64,000 nucleotides of DNA, taken from NCBI RefSeq assembly GCF_022539505.1, contig NC_061509.1, positions 209,088,254-209,152,253 of the forward strand, in the 5' to 3' direction. Source of the stretch: Lolium rigidum (lineage: Eukaryota; Streptophyta; Magnoliopsida; Poales; Poaceae). Of the stretch, positions 43,145 to 55,400 are shown piece after piece. Under the pieces are notes generated by a model. The model made no database searches and was not told where the DNA came from. It saw nothing but the letters and a program-made list of their open reading frames with translations. Position numbers and translations under genes: made by a program. Positions within the stretch are counted from its first letter, which is position 1; each line of letters opens with the position of its first letter.

Positions 43145-45744
43145 TGTAATATCCCAGGTAATGGGGTTACAAAAATAGAGGAAACAGATGTGTGCATTGC
43201 ATTCATGCATAGAAAATCTGGGGAATTTTCGCGCTTTAAAGTAAAACAGTCACAGTAACTGAAGTTTCACTTGACCTTGGTGGAATTGAAGTAGCTCATC
43301 AAGTCAAGTGTTATAAACCTCAATCTGACTTTGTTAAAACCTTGTTTTGGGTAGAGATAAGTTGATCTAAGGGGTTAGATCAAATGGACTTAAAACCAAC
43401 ACAAGAACATATGAATCAAGGAATCAACTGCTTGATCTTATTAAAGATCATAACATGGTAATCTTTACCATAACATATGAACATCCATTTAAATGGAAAT
43501 CAAGCAACAATAAATGAAGAAACTTTTCTTCACTTATCTTCTCCATGTCTTAAACTAATCCATGCACTTATCATAAACCCTATGATATCCATTCTACTTT
43601 AACCTTGGAAACAAGACAAGGAGATTCAACTTAAGAAATATATATTCTTCCCTATTCCAAATAGTTTTACATCAAACCTAGAGAGGTGAGAGTTCTATTA
43701 TAATTAATAAAGAAGCAATAACAAACTTTGATTTAAACCTTGGATATACATCCAAGTATTCAAATCATCATCTTCAAGAGGAACCCTAGAGTATTATTCA
43801 AGTCCTTCCCAAATGAGTGAGACCATTCATACCACTCTTAGCTTTACCTATTTAAGACTCAAGGACAATCATTCAACCAAAGTATTAGGAGATTAACCAT
43901 TACATCTTGGAGTGGTGAGACAACCTAATATCACATGGAATAATAACATATCCATGAATTGATAAAGTAAGGAGGAGATTAATTCAACCAAGATAGCCAA
44001 GTGGAGTTTTAGACTTAATATTTATTGAGATATGGTGAATACACCATAAAACTTAGAATAAACCATACCTTTATGAGAGAACTCAAGTTATGGTGTTACA
44101 CTCAAGTTAATGAGGCAGCACTTGGACTTGGGGAAGAGAACTATCCATATACCCCGATTATTATATCATCATTCCCTGGAAAGAACCCTAAGAATTATCT
44201 CAGGCAATCTCCTGGGATATAAATTATTGAGACAACCATAATTATGTCTATTCAAGAAACTATAAAAGAAAGTCTATATTTAGTTGATCAAGACAACACT
44301 TAATCTTGGGAGTGAGAAACCAAATTCATCAGAGATACCTTAGGAAGTTCAACCTTGATCATTATAAATTGTGTAATGATCATAAACCCTAGAGAACCTG
44401 AGGTTAAGATATTAAGAACAAGATGATCATATATAATATATGATCATGCTTTGGAGGTATGTGAGGATAAGTTAAACCCTAATAGGATAACTAGATATCA
44501 TTCACCACATGAAATTATAGGGAGGTAACTAGTAAGCAACCATAGTCTTATATCCTAACCTTAACTTGTGAATCACTTGGTGATCATAAGTAGAATCCTA
44601 CCACATCTATATTTTATTTATTCCCCAATTAAAGAACTTAAGAAAACCTTAGAGTCAAACTCTATGCTTTATATGGTGAGAAACCATTCATCCATATAAC
44701 CAAAGTTAACTATAAAAAGAACTATAACCACTTTAGTTACTTTAATGATGAATTGAGGATGGTAATAAAAGTCAATTGGTAGAAGATAAAACCAATTCTC
44801 AAGTCCTTAGTAACTAAAGGAGAACATCAACTATTAAGTAAGTAACCACCTTATAATGGATAGAGGAGACTAAACCCTAGTTGGTGCATCATTTGGGTGA
44901 TCCACAACTAAAACCTAAGCCCCATTAAGTTCCAAATCCTTAGCCAATCAGTGAGGACATAAAATAATAAGAAAGTGACCACATTATAAAACAAGAAATT
45001 AAGTAATAAAGTCCACTCCAAATTGTTTCTTATAAAAGTAATACCGATAAATACCCTTATACATTCATAAGAGACCTTATAAATCTTAATAAAATATTCC
45101 TAGAGCTAAGAGAGTGATGGATTGAATTATCACCATTAAGAAACCTATTTGAAAAGTTAGCCATATTTAAAATGCAAGTGAACAACCAATATGGTTAAAC
45201 ACATAATCAAACCCTACTCATATTTCTACCATGAACAAGAAGGTAATTTCAAATAATTTAAACAGAATTGATCTCACAAGAATAAGGAACTTAAAATGAA
45301 TACTTAAATTCATGTCTATTTGATATTTTGAATAAACCACAAGTATGCAATCTAACCAAATATAAAATAATTGTTTCTAATAGAAAAGTAGTGGAATCAT
45401 CATTGCACTACCTATTAACATCATAAGGAACCTGCAAGTAAAATTTGAATTCAAAGATGAAATTGAAAATAGAAAATAAAACAGAAAAGAATTGGAAAAA
45501 AAAGAGAGGAGAAGACTTACCAGCAGTCAAGCCCAGCGGCAGCCCATGGAGTAACCATCACCAGCCTAGCCCAACACCTGAAGCAGCCCAACCCTCGTAC
45601 CGGTTTGCTTTTGATAAACACGAGGAGGGGGTCGTCGTCTTCGTTTCGTCCTCTGCTCGAGCCCCCGCTCGACAGCACGACGACGACGCCACGTCCCGGC
45701 CGCCAATATGGACCAGACGATCATCAACGACCGCCGAAGAGCCT

Positions 45745-45752
45745 ATAAATAC
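45745..45752 (+). promoter_or_regulatory. TATA box inside the LARD LTR
   Basis: TATAAATA in a GC-rich setting, followed by a C-rich, leader-like stretch with AAACCCTAGC. It is conserved in the other LTR at 55076-55083. It probably sets the LTR transcription start near 45780, implying U3 of about 2.6 kb and R-U5 of about 3.8 kb. Confidence 0.6.
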
Positions 45753-45883
45753 CTCACCGCATCCTCCTTTGTTCGTGTTCGTCCTTTTTGCCCCAATTTA
45801 GCAAACCCTAGCTCGCCCGGCCATCTTCCTCGCCGTCGGTAGGAACCTTCCCAGGCCAAGACGCAACTGCCATTAGCACCGCC

Positions 45884-46369
45884 GTGACCTACATGCTCCT
45901 CCTGCACAAGGAATCGAGCCAAGAAGCCCTCAGTCGCCGGAGGATGCTCGTTCCCTTTCGCCGGCAAGCCGCAGAAAAGTCGACCGTGTCGTCGTCTCCG
46001 GCCATCTCCTTTGCCGATTGGAAGCTATACACATCAAGGGTGAGCATGCGCTTCTTGACAACCATTTATTTGGCCTCAGCTTGCACCGTAGCTTGCCACC
46101 GCCGTAGTCCGTCGTGCGCCGCCATGTTTGAGCTCGCCGGAGTTTGCTCCGATGATAATTTGCTGGGGGCGCCGACGTTATTCTTCTCAGCACACCGAGC
46201 TGCGGATACTGCGCCCACTCAATCGTCCTTGCGCGGCCAGAATCGAGGCTGCCGTCGCCAATTTCCGCCGGTCACCGTGTCCCAGTCACCTTCCCCAATT
46301 TTGACATTGGTCAATGCCTACATGGACACCAACGTGGCCACTGGCCCACGAGTCAGTCCCTGGGGGTAG
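45884..46369 (+). CDS. 161-codon LTR ORF, unknown
   Basis: The frame begins MTYMLLLHKESSQEALSRRR about 100 bp downstream of the inferred LTR transcription start and is the same length in the other LTR (55216-55701), where about 15 residues differ without breaking it. Composition is Ser/Ala/Arg-rich with several Cys; no domain, signal or zinc-finger pattern is evident. The sequence reads much like a captured plant 5' UTR/first exon. Coding is possible but unproven: GC-rich DNA stays open easily, and a GGTGAGC donor-like site occurs within it. Confidence 0.3.
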   Translation: MTYMLLLHKESSQEALSRRRMLVPFRRQAAEKSTVSSSPAISFADWKLYTSRVSMRFLTTIYLASACTVACHRRSPSCAAMFELAGVCSDDNLLGAPTLFFSAHRAADTAPTQSSLRGQNRGCRRQFPPVTVSQSPSPILTLVNAYMDTNVATGPRVSPWG

Positions 46370-48464
46370 TACTAGCCCGGGTGCATTCAGTAGTTTTAGC
46401 CATTTCCCTTTATATCAAATTATGTAAATTGCTGAAACTTCACATGAATTTATAAAATCCAATTTAATTCAGAAAAATACAAATAAGATATTAAAATTCT
46501 TAGAAAAGAAAACTCTATCCAATAAAAATATAATAGGAAATTTTTATTTTTAATAAAAATTTAATTGTTTAACAATTATTAATTAAGCCTTTTCTTTTAT
46601 CATTAATTGAATTAAAATTCAATAATTAGTAAAAATTCCAAAATTAAATAAAAATCAGTAAATAAATAAAGAAAACATTAAAACTAATTTTCTTTATTTG
46701 TTATTTTGTTAAATCATTATTTGAGAGATTTAAACCCTGATTAATAATTACCCTAAATATTAAAATCTTTAAAAATAGAAAAATGCCAAATCCAATATTA
46801 TTTTTGTTTCAAAATTGTAATAACTTTAATTTTGCAAACAAGTTATTAATTCAAGAATTTTAGGGTAATTAGAAAACCCTGGTTCCATAAGGGAGAAAAC
46901 TAGGAACTCATCATTTCATGTGTAATTCCAAACCCTAAATTCATTTAGAAACCTAGCTCTATTATTACATGTGAATTCTAATTTGCTTCTAAACCTAAAC
47001 CCTAGGTTAGGACATGTGATCAAGAGACCTTGTTTTCATACCTAGATCCATAATTAGCCACCAAGCGTATATCTAGGTCCACATAAAATATAGGAGCCTA
47101 TTACTAAGACTTTAGAATTCCATGTGTTCATCTTCATTAGAACTAGATAATCAAGTAGGGTTAACCAAGTGTAAACCCTAGATCCTATTACCAAACCAAT
47201 CATTCTTAATTATCCATGCTTAGCATCACACCATTGTGATGAACCCTAATAGCAACCATACCTACTATTTTGCATTACCTAACCATATTCCACTAAACCC
47301 TACTAGTGTTGGATACTTATCAAACATCCTATTTAGGAGTCAATTATTCCTTACTTAATAAAACCAATAGTAAACCTAGACCACCTCAACCCTAATTTAT
47401 ATACTTCTTATTATTTAAGAAGTATGTTCTTCAAAAGTTATTCTTTTGAAGTAAATAAATAATCATCATCAACCCTACCTAACAGGACCTATTAACTCTA
47501 GCTAGCTATCACCAGCAAGATGAACCAATCCTGATAGCAACCTTGTATGAATAATTGCTTAGGATGTCTAGGCTTAACCCCACCTTACAAGCCCTAGGAG
47601 TTGATGAATCCAACTTTGTTGGGATCCATCTACTACTTACTCCAGAAGCAGTTGAAACCATAGTAAACCATAGAATCCCAAAACCCTAATTATCATACTT
47701 GTTCTTTATTAAAGAACATGTTCTTCAAAAGTTATTCTTTTGAAGTATATGATAATTAATCATTAACCATGCCATGTAGTGCTAAAACCAACCACTATTC
47801 ATTACATGTTAGGATTATACCAAATGTTATGAGTTGTGTGCTATTAATATTATTGTTATTATATATTGCAGCACATATTCATGATACCGAGGTAACCACA
47901 CACGAATAAGAACCTTGTTTGTGAATCACTCTAAAAGTACAACACATCCTAAACCAATCATTACAACTCACTGATCCTAAATCATCGGGGTTAAATCACG
48001 CTTAGAGCGAGTGCATCTCATACTTATGCATTATTGCATCCTTGCCAATCTTTTAAACATCGTCCTTACTAGGACGATGATGCTATTTCAGAATTTGGAG
48101 TTGTTGCGTATCGAAGACTTTGCTCGCATAATCTTGCGGTCAAGAAAGGCAAGTTCATCACTTGCTCATGTCATTTGAGTATCTTTATCAAATTACTTGC
48201 AAAATACTATGATTACCACTATTGCATAAAAACCAAAACCACTATTTTCATAACTATGAATATGACTATGTGGTTGGCAATGGAACCATGGATTGTGTTG
48301 ATATGGTGGAGGTTCCATTGCAAGGGTTATTATCCATCTAGGATTAACAACAAATGTCGTCCAGTGATTCTTGTGCCGTAATACCCGTGTTAACCATAAG
48401 ATCCGGAGTGGGACGGAGTAGTCAAAAGTGTTTCCACCTCTTGTTCATCAACGGATGCGCTTTA

Positions 48465-48590
48465 CCGTAGACACTTGTATGCGTCGGGGCAAGCGGTAGG
48501 TGAGGAAGCCTTAAGTCCCCACGGCATAGTCCGTAGACACTTGTCGCTCGAAGAACAAGCGGTAGGCTGGGAAGCCTTAAGTCCCCACGG
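48465..48590 (+). repeat. ~62-bp tandem repeat, two units, in LTR
   Basis: The units share CCGTAGACACTTGT, CAAGCGGTAGG and GAAGCCTTAAGTCCCCACGG. The pair is conserved in the 3' LTR at 57796-57923. Confidence 0.85.
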
Positions 48591-49620
48591 TATTGCGGTC
48601 TATGATGGGTTGCGGCTACCGGCGAAGGAGTTTGGTTCGATCCCGGAGCTGTCGTTGTGGTCGGGGTCCACCCCAGGAAATCTATGGGAATAATGGGACC
48701 GGCGAGGACCTAGGGGGCGGGGCATGCAACAAAGGGTGGGTGTTCGAGGTAGCGGAGGAACATGATTGGCTAGACCTTATACCAGGGCCTCACACCAAAG
48801 GAAGTGTGGACGAGAACTAGACTCGGTTGGCACCAAGGTTAAGATCTCTTATGGGTAAAGCAACACACCTCTGCAGAGTGTAAAGAACCGTGGACTGTCA
48901 CTCCACTGTTCCGGGATATGGAACTCGCGAACGCCATGCGGAAAGGAGCTCCATGAAGTTCTAGTAAACCGGTGAAGGCTGACGGACATAGTTCTTCCGA
49001 ATAAAAGCAACCTTTTGAAGAAATGGTTATGAAAACTTGCATTGGTATTAGACTTTCCGGTCTAATGCGTAGCTAGTGCATTAAACACCTCTTTCCTATA
49101 ATGAACTTGTTGAGTACGCTCGTACTCATCCCACTCTTAAATCCCCTGCTTAGATATGGAGGCATCGAGCGGGGTCTACGAGTGCAACACGAAGACCGAG
49201 GAGTCAACAACTACTTCAAGGGACGGGAACACTGTCGGAAGAGGCGAGATATCACATCCAACAAGGAGAAACCTAGATTAGCAATAGAAAGGAACTAGCT
49301 TCCTAAACTTAGCTCCTATTTAGCTAGAATCTATTCATAGCCTCACGTAGCTAGTTAAATACTCTACAAATAGAGTTCGTGATAAGACTAGTCTACGAGT
49401 CGTTCTTCCGGAGTTATTTGCGGTTTACCTCATTGTAAAGTAGGAGACTGTGATGATCTTATGTAACAGAGTCAATGTTGTAATTCTATAGACATGTCTT
49501 GGACCCGCATATGTTTCTGTTGTACCACTCTGAGCGATATAATACTAGTGGAACGGTGTTTCATTGGTGTTATATCAGACTTGCATACTACACCATGCAG
49601 TGGTATGCCGGGTCACCACA

Positions 49621-52473
49621 GCTGGTATCAGAGCAAATGATTTGACCTTAGGATTAAAACCCTTTAAAGGAGACCTATAGGATTGGTAGTGTCTATAGGA
49701 AGTTGTCTTAGTTAAACCAAATATTCTTATGACTTGAGATGGGTATTCACTTGAGAATAATCCTGACACACTTGAGTCAACATTTTCTACCTATCTTTCC
49801 TAAGTAAAGTTAGCTAATCCCAAACATGTAGCACACCATTAAGTTTTCAAAACAATAGATGAGTAGATCACAGTTGGTATACAATACATGGTAGTCCAAA
49901 GAGAGGATACAACCATAAGGAAGATATCCTAGTAGAAGATGTGTACCAACATATGTTATGATTAAGTAAGAGTTATCTAGACTGGTAATAGAAGTAATAT
50001 CAAGTGATGAAGATAATTAAGATATCCTAATAGAAGATGTAGACCCAGATAAGTAATGAGTAAGTAAAATTATCTAGACGTGTGAAACAAATGATAGCAA
50101 GTGATAACTATGAGTCATGTGAGGTAGTATAGACCGTGATGAGTCAATCATGGGAGGTAAGAAAGAGAGATAGGAATAAAATATGTCTATTTACAGGGTA
50201 GAGTTGTTAATCATATATGATTCACCTGAGAATCATTATGTGATGGACAAAAACATCATAAATAATTAAAATGAGTACAACAAGAAGCCAGTTGTTCAAC
50301 ATTAGTGCAAGAACTGTGTCCCAAAAAGATGGGAAGTGTGCCAAGCACATCATGACCATAGACTTATGATAGAAACACTTGGAAGAATAGGAGTTATATT
50401 TCCATAGTTATGTGTTTAGAGTAGCAAATTTAGAACCAGACATATCATAGAAGTAGTCCTCAACAAAATGGAAGTTAAGTTAGTACTTCCAAAGAAAATT
50501 AGGTTAACCACAACTATCCTAGACCACTTTGTTTCAAGTTTATCTCATTGCAAATGTGCTAATAAGGTAAAGGTTGAGACAAATAATAGAATTCCCTATA
50601 TTCGTGCTAAGTATCACGATATAAACCTATATTATGTGGTGTTCTATACTACACATCAGAGCCTGATGTTTAGAGATGTCTTACTCAACAATCATATTCA
50701 GGCTTATGATGATGTGTATTATAAGCACAAAGCTGAATCTTCTTGGATTTTATTGGATTTTCATTGTTTGACTAGATCCATACATGAAGTTTGACCTTGA
50801 TATGTAAATGCAAGTTGCAATATCAAGTTCTTACTTGATGCTATAGATCTAGAGGGTAATGGTATTCATGTGAGGGAGTGACGAATTCTGAAGATTCTGA
50901 AGACAAGATGAAGGTTCATCAGAAAAAGGAAGTAAAGTTGTGGGATGTACCCACAATACTCTGAAGGAAGTGCCAATCAACATTCATGCTTTACCTCAAC
51001 AGAGGAGTACTTTAGTACATGAGAAGCATGAAGGTAAGAAATATGGTGATTATGGTGAAGCTGAAGCGGATCCATAGTCAACATAGAAGAGGGAATGCAT
51101 GGGAAATCACTTAGGATACTATAATCATAGTGTCGGCTAGTGGTTTTCTTGCAAAATAAACCCTGAATGAAGGAAGGTGATATATGAAATCATAGCAGAC
51201 ATAAGAAGACCATAGTTGATATCAGAAGACCACAATTGGTATAATATCAATACCGCGAGATAAAGTAGAAGATGTCTCGTCAGTTGATCAGAACCTATAC
51301 TAGAATCCATTTTTAGATATCAAATAGCCACAGTTGGTATAATAACCACAGCTGGTATCAGTTGGTATTACAAATAGTCCATGATTTAATTATTTGTAAC
51401 AAAAGTTTGTGAACAAATAAAAATCATGTCAGCCAAATAACTATAACTTATAATCATTTAGTTGAAGGATTCACATTGGATGTCCACAATTGAGTGGATA
51501 CACCACATAGAGTCTTCACAAGACCTTAGTAGAATATAAATAATAAGCTACACCTAGACCAATATTCCAACCATAAGTCCAATAGTTGGAAGAAAAGGAG
51601 TTGAAGACCATAAGAAAACTCTAAGGGTAGAGTAAAGATTGAGTTGGACGTACAATGACTCAATACTTTAAGTTAGATAGAAACAGAAGGTCTGAACTGA
51701 GAGGAAGTCTATCTTATTTTCATAAGATTTTTGGACATTACTTTCAGAAGGATGTCAGACCAGAAGCCGAGGTTTATACCTTGAGGAAGTAAGAATTGGA
51801 TAATAGCTTGAGTAGATGAGTACTATTTACTCAGAAGAACGAAAGCTCAAGTCAGCTAAAGTTAGTGAAGTTGGATGAAGGAAATACCATAGACCAAATA
51901 CAGCTCAAGAAGGCCAAAGACTGAAGTAGATTGACCATACTAAAACTAAAGTCTATTTGAAAGATTCCTTTCATGGAACCTAATTAACCCAGAATAGTTA
52001 TAGGTATCAATTATAAACCATGATTGGATGGACTAAATGAGTCCAATCCATTCTTAGGAAAATAAACCATTACAACCATTTCCATGTTAAGTACCTTAGC
52101 AAGTACCATTATTGCAGTTTTGGTAGTAAGGGAAAACAAAGACCTATTTTATCAAATAGGAGAATGTTATCCAATTAGTCCTCAATTAAGACTGCCAGGA
52201 CAAGAAGAAGTCCCAATCATTGAATCTTCAATAAGAAAGAAAACAAGCTTATAGAGTTGGAAGAAATCAAAGAATCAAAGTAAGAACCATGGTTCAGAGA
52301 CAGACACTAATGGATTCCAGGAAGAATCTGGACAATGGATATATTCAATTATATCCAGTGAGATCACTACGGAGTTCTAGAAAAGTTTAAGTCTGCATAA
52401 GTCAGAACCACACTTCGGAAACGTGAGAGAGTTCAACCTTCGAGGACGAAGTTTAGTTTAAGGGGTAGAGACT
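49621..52473 (+). mobile_element. Non-coding interior of the LARD element
   Basis: Starts GCTGGTATCAGAGC and ends AAGGGGTAGAGACT. The longest frame (50468-50794, 108 codons) has no recognisable domain and lacks protein-like conservation evidence. Words similar to the LTR/primer junction recur (51345-51361 and nearby). The last 60 bp (TTCAACCTTCGAGGACGAAG) resemble the end of gypsy pol followed by the polypurine tract, suggesting descent from a Ty3/gypsy element. Confidence 0.75.
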
Positions 52474-55400
52474 CGTAATATCCCAGGTAATGGGGTTACA
52501 AAAATAGAGGAAACAGATGTGTGCATTGCATTCATGCATAGAAAATCTGGGGAATTTTCGCGCTTTAAAGTAAAACAGTCACAGTAACTGAAGTTTCACC
52601 TGACCTTGGTGGAATTGAAGTAGCTCATCAAGTCAAGTGTTATAAACCTCAATGTGACTTTGTTAAAACCTTGTTTTGGGTAGAGATAAGTTGATCTAAG
52701 GGGTTAGATCAAATGGACTTAAAACCAACACAAGAACATATGAATCAAGCAATCAACTGCTTGATCTTATTAAAGATCATAACATGGTAATCTTTACCAT
52801 AACATATGAACATCCATTTAAATGGAAATCAAGCAACAATAAATGAAGAAACTATTCTTCACTTATCTTCTCCATGTCTTAAACTAATCCATGCACTTAT
52901 CATAAACCCTATGATATCCATTCTACTTTAACCTTGGAAACAAGCAAGGAGATTCAACTTAAGAAATATATATTCTTCCCTATTCCAAATAGTTTTACAT
53001 CAAACCTAGAGAGGTGAGAGTTCTATTATAATTAATAAAGAAGAAATAACAAACTTTGAGTTAAACCTTGGATATACATCCAAGTATTCAAATCATCATC
53101 TTCAAGAGGAACCCTAGAGTATTATTCAAGTCCTTCCCAAATGAGTGAGACCATTCATACCACTCTTAGCTTTACCTATTTAAGACTCAAGGACAATCAT
53201 TGAACCAAAGTATTAGGAGATTAACCATTACATCTTGGAGTGGTGAGACAACCTAATATCACATGGAATAATAACATATCCATGAATTGATAAAGTAAGG
53301 AGGAGATTAATTCAACCAAGATAGCCAAGTGGAGTTTTAGACTTAATATTTATTGAGATATGGCGAATACACCATAAAACTTAGAATAAACCATACCTTT
53401 ATGAGAGAACTCAAGTTATGGTGTTACACTCAAGTTAATGAGGCAACACTTGGACTTGGGGAAGATAACTATCCATATACCCAGATGATTATATCATCAT
53501 TCCCTGGAAAGAACCCTAAGAATTATCTCAGGCAATCTCCTGGGATATAAGTTATTGAGACAACCATAATTATGTCTATTCAAGAAACTATAAAAGAAAG
53601 TCTATATTTAGTTGATCAAGACAACACTTAATCTTGGGAGTGAGAAACCAAATTCATCAGAGATACCTTAGGAAGTTCAACCTTGATCATTATAAATTGT
53701 GTAATGATCATAAACCCTAGAGAACCTGAGGTTAAGATATTAAGAACAAGATGATCATATATAATATATGATCATGCTTTGGAGGTATGTGAGGATAAGT
53801 TAAACCCTAATAGGATAACTAGATATCATTCACCACATGAAATTATAGGGAGGTAACTAGTAAGCAACCATAGTCTTATATCCTAACCTTAACTTGTGAA
53901 TCACTTGGTGATCATAAGTAGAATCCTACCACATCTATATTTTATTTATTCCCCAATTAAAGAACTTAAGAAAACCTTAGAGTCAAACTCTATGCTTTAT
54001 ATGGTGAGAAACCATTCATCCATATAACCAAAGTTAACTATAAAAAGAACTATAACCACTTTAGTTACTTTAATGATGAATTGAGGATGGTAATAAAAGT
54101 CAATTGGTAGAAGATAAAACCAATTCTCAAGTCCTTAGTAACTAAAGGAGAACATCAACTATTAAGTAAGTAACCACCTTATAATGGATAGGGGAGACTA
54201 AACCCTAGTTGGTGCATCATTTGGGTGATCCACAACTAAAACCTAAGCCCCATTAAGTTCCAAATCCTTAGCCAATCGAGTGAGGACATAAAATAATAAG
54301 AAAGTGACCACATTATAAAACAAGAAATTAAGTAATAAAGTCCACTCCAAATTGTTTCTTATAAAAGTAATACCGATAAATACCCTTATACATTCATAAG
54401 AGACCTTATAAATCTTAATAAAATATTCCTAGAGCTAAGAGAGTGATGGATTGAATTATCACCATTAAGAAACCTATTTGAAAAGTTAGCCATATTTAAA
54501 ATGCAAGTGAACAACCAATATGGTTAAACACATAATCAAACCCTACTCATATTTCTACCATGAACAAGAAGGTAATTTCAAATAATTTAAACAGAATTGA
54601 TCTCACAAGAATAAGGAACTTAAAATGAATACTTAAATTCATGTCTATTTGATATTTTGAATAAACCACAAGTATGCAATCTAACCAAATATAAAATAAT
54701 TGTTTCTAATAGAAAAGTAGTGGAATCATCATTGCACTACCTATTAACATCATAAGGAACCTGCAAGTAAAATTTGAATTCAAAGATGAAATTGAAAATA
54801 GAAAATAAAACAAAAAAGAATTGGAAAAAAAAGAAGAGAGGAGAAGACTTACCAGCAGTCAAGCCCAGCGGCAGCCCATGGAGTAACCATCACCAGCCCA
54901 GCCCAACACCTGAAGCAGCCCAACCCTCGTACCGGTTTGCTTCTGATAAACACGAGGAGGGGGTCGTCGTCTTCGTTTCGTCCTCTGCTCGAGCCCCCGC
55001 TCGATAGCACGACGACGACGCCATGTCCCGGCCGCCAATATGGACCAGACGATCATCAACGACCGCCGAAGAGCCTATAAATACCTCACCGCATCCTCCT
55101 CTGTTCGTGTTCGTCCTTTTTGCCCCAATTTAGCAAACCCTAGCTCGCCCGGCCATCTTCCTCGCCGCCGGTAGGAACCTTCCCAGGCCAAGACGCAACT
55201 GCCATTAGCACCGCCGTGACCTACATACTCCTCATGCACAAGGAATCGAGCCAAGAAGCCCTCAGTCGCCGGAGGATGCTCGTTCCCTTTCGCCGGCAAT
55301 CCGCAGAAAAGTCGACCGTGTCGTCGTCTCCGGCCATCTCCTTCGCCGATTCGAAGCTATACGCATCTAGGGTGAGCATGCGCTTCTTGACAACCATTTA

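Larger units (their letters stand above)
43145..49620 (+). repeat. 5' LTR of the LARD element, 6476 bp
   Basis: AT-rich except for a GC-rich island at about 45520-46370, which contains a TATA box and an ORF. Further landmarks, all present in the 3' LTR too, are two clusters of paired hairpins (47390-47460 and 47689-47757), a ~62-bp tandem repeat (48465-48590) and many AAACCCTA words. Positions 43145-49499 align end to end with 52474-58823. Confidence 0.9.

Noticed and set aside
48465..48590. Two-unit repeat as a CRISPR-like or satellite array
   Set aside because: Only two units of a ~62-bp duplication, in a plant LTR and identical in context in the second LTR.
50468..50794. 108-codon ORF in the LARD interior as a gag remnant
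   Set aside because: No zinc knuckle or gag-like block, and AT-rich DNA of this length yields such frames by chance.
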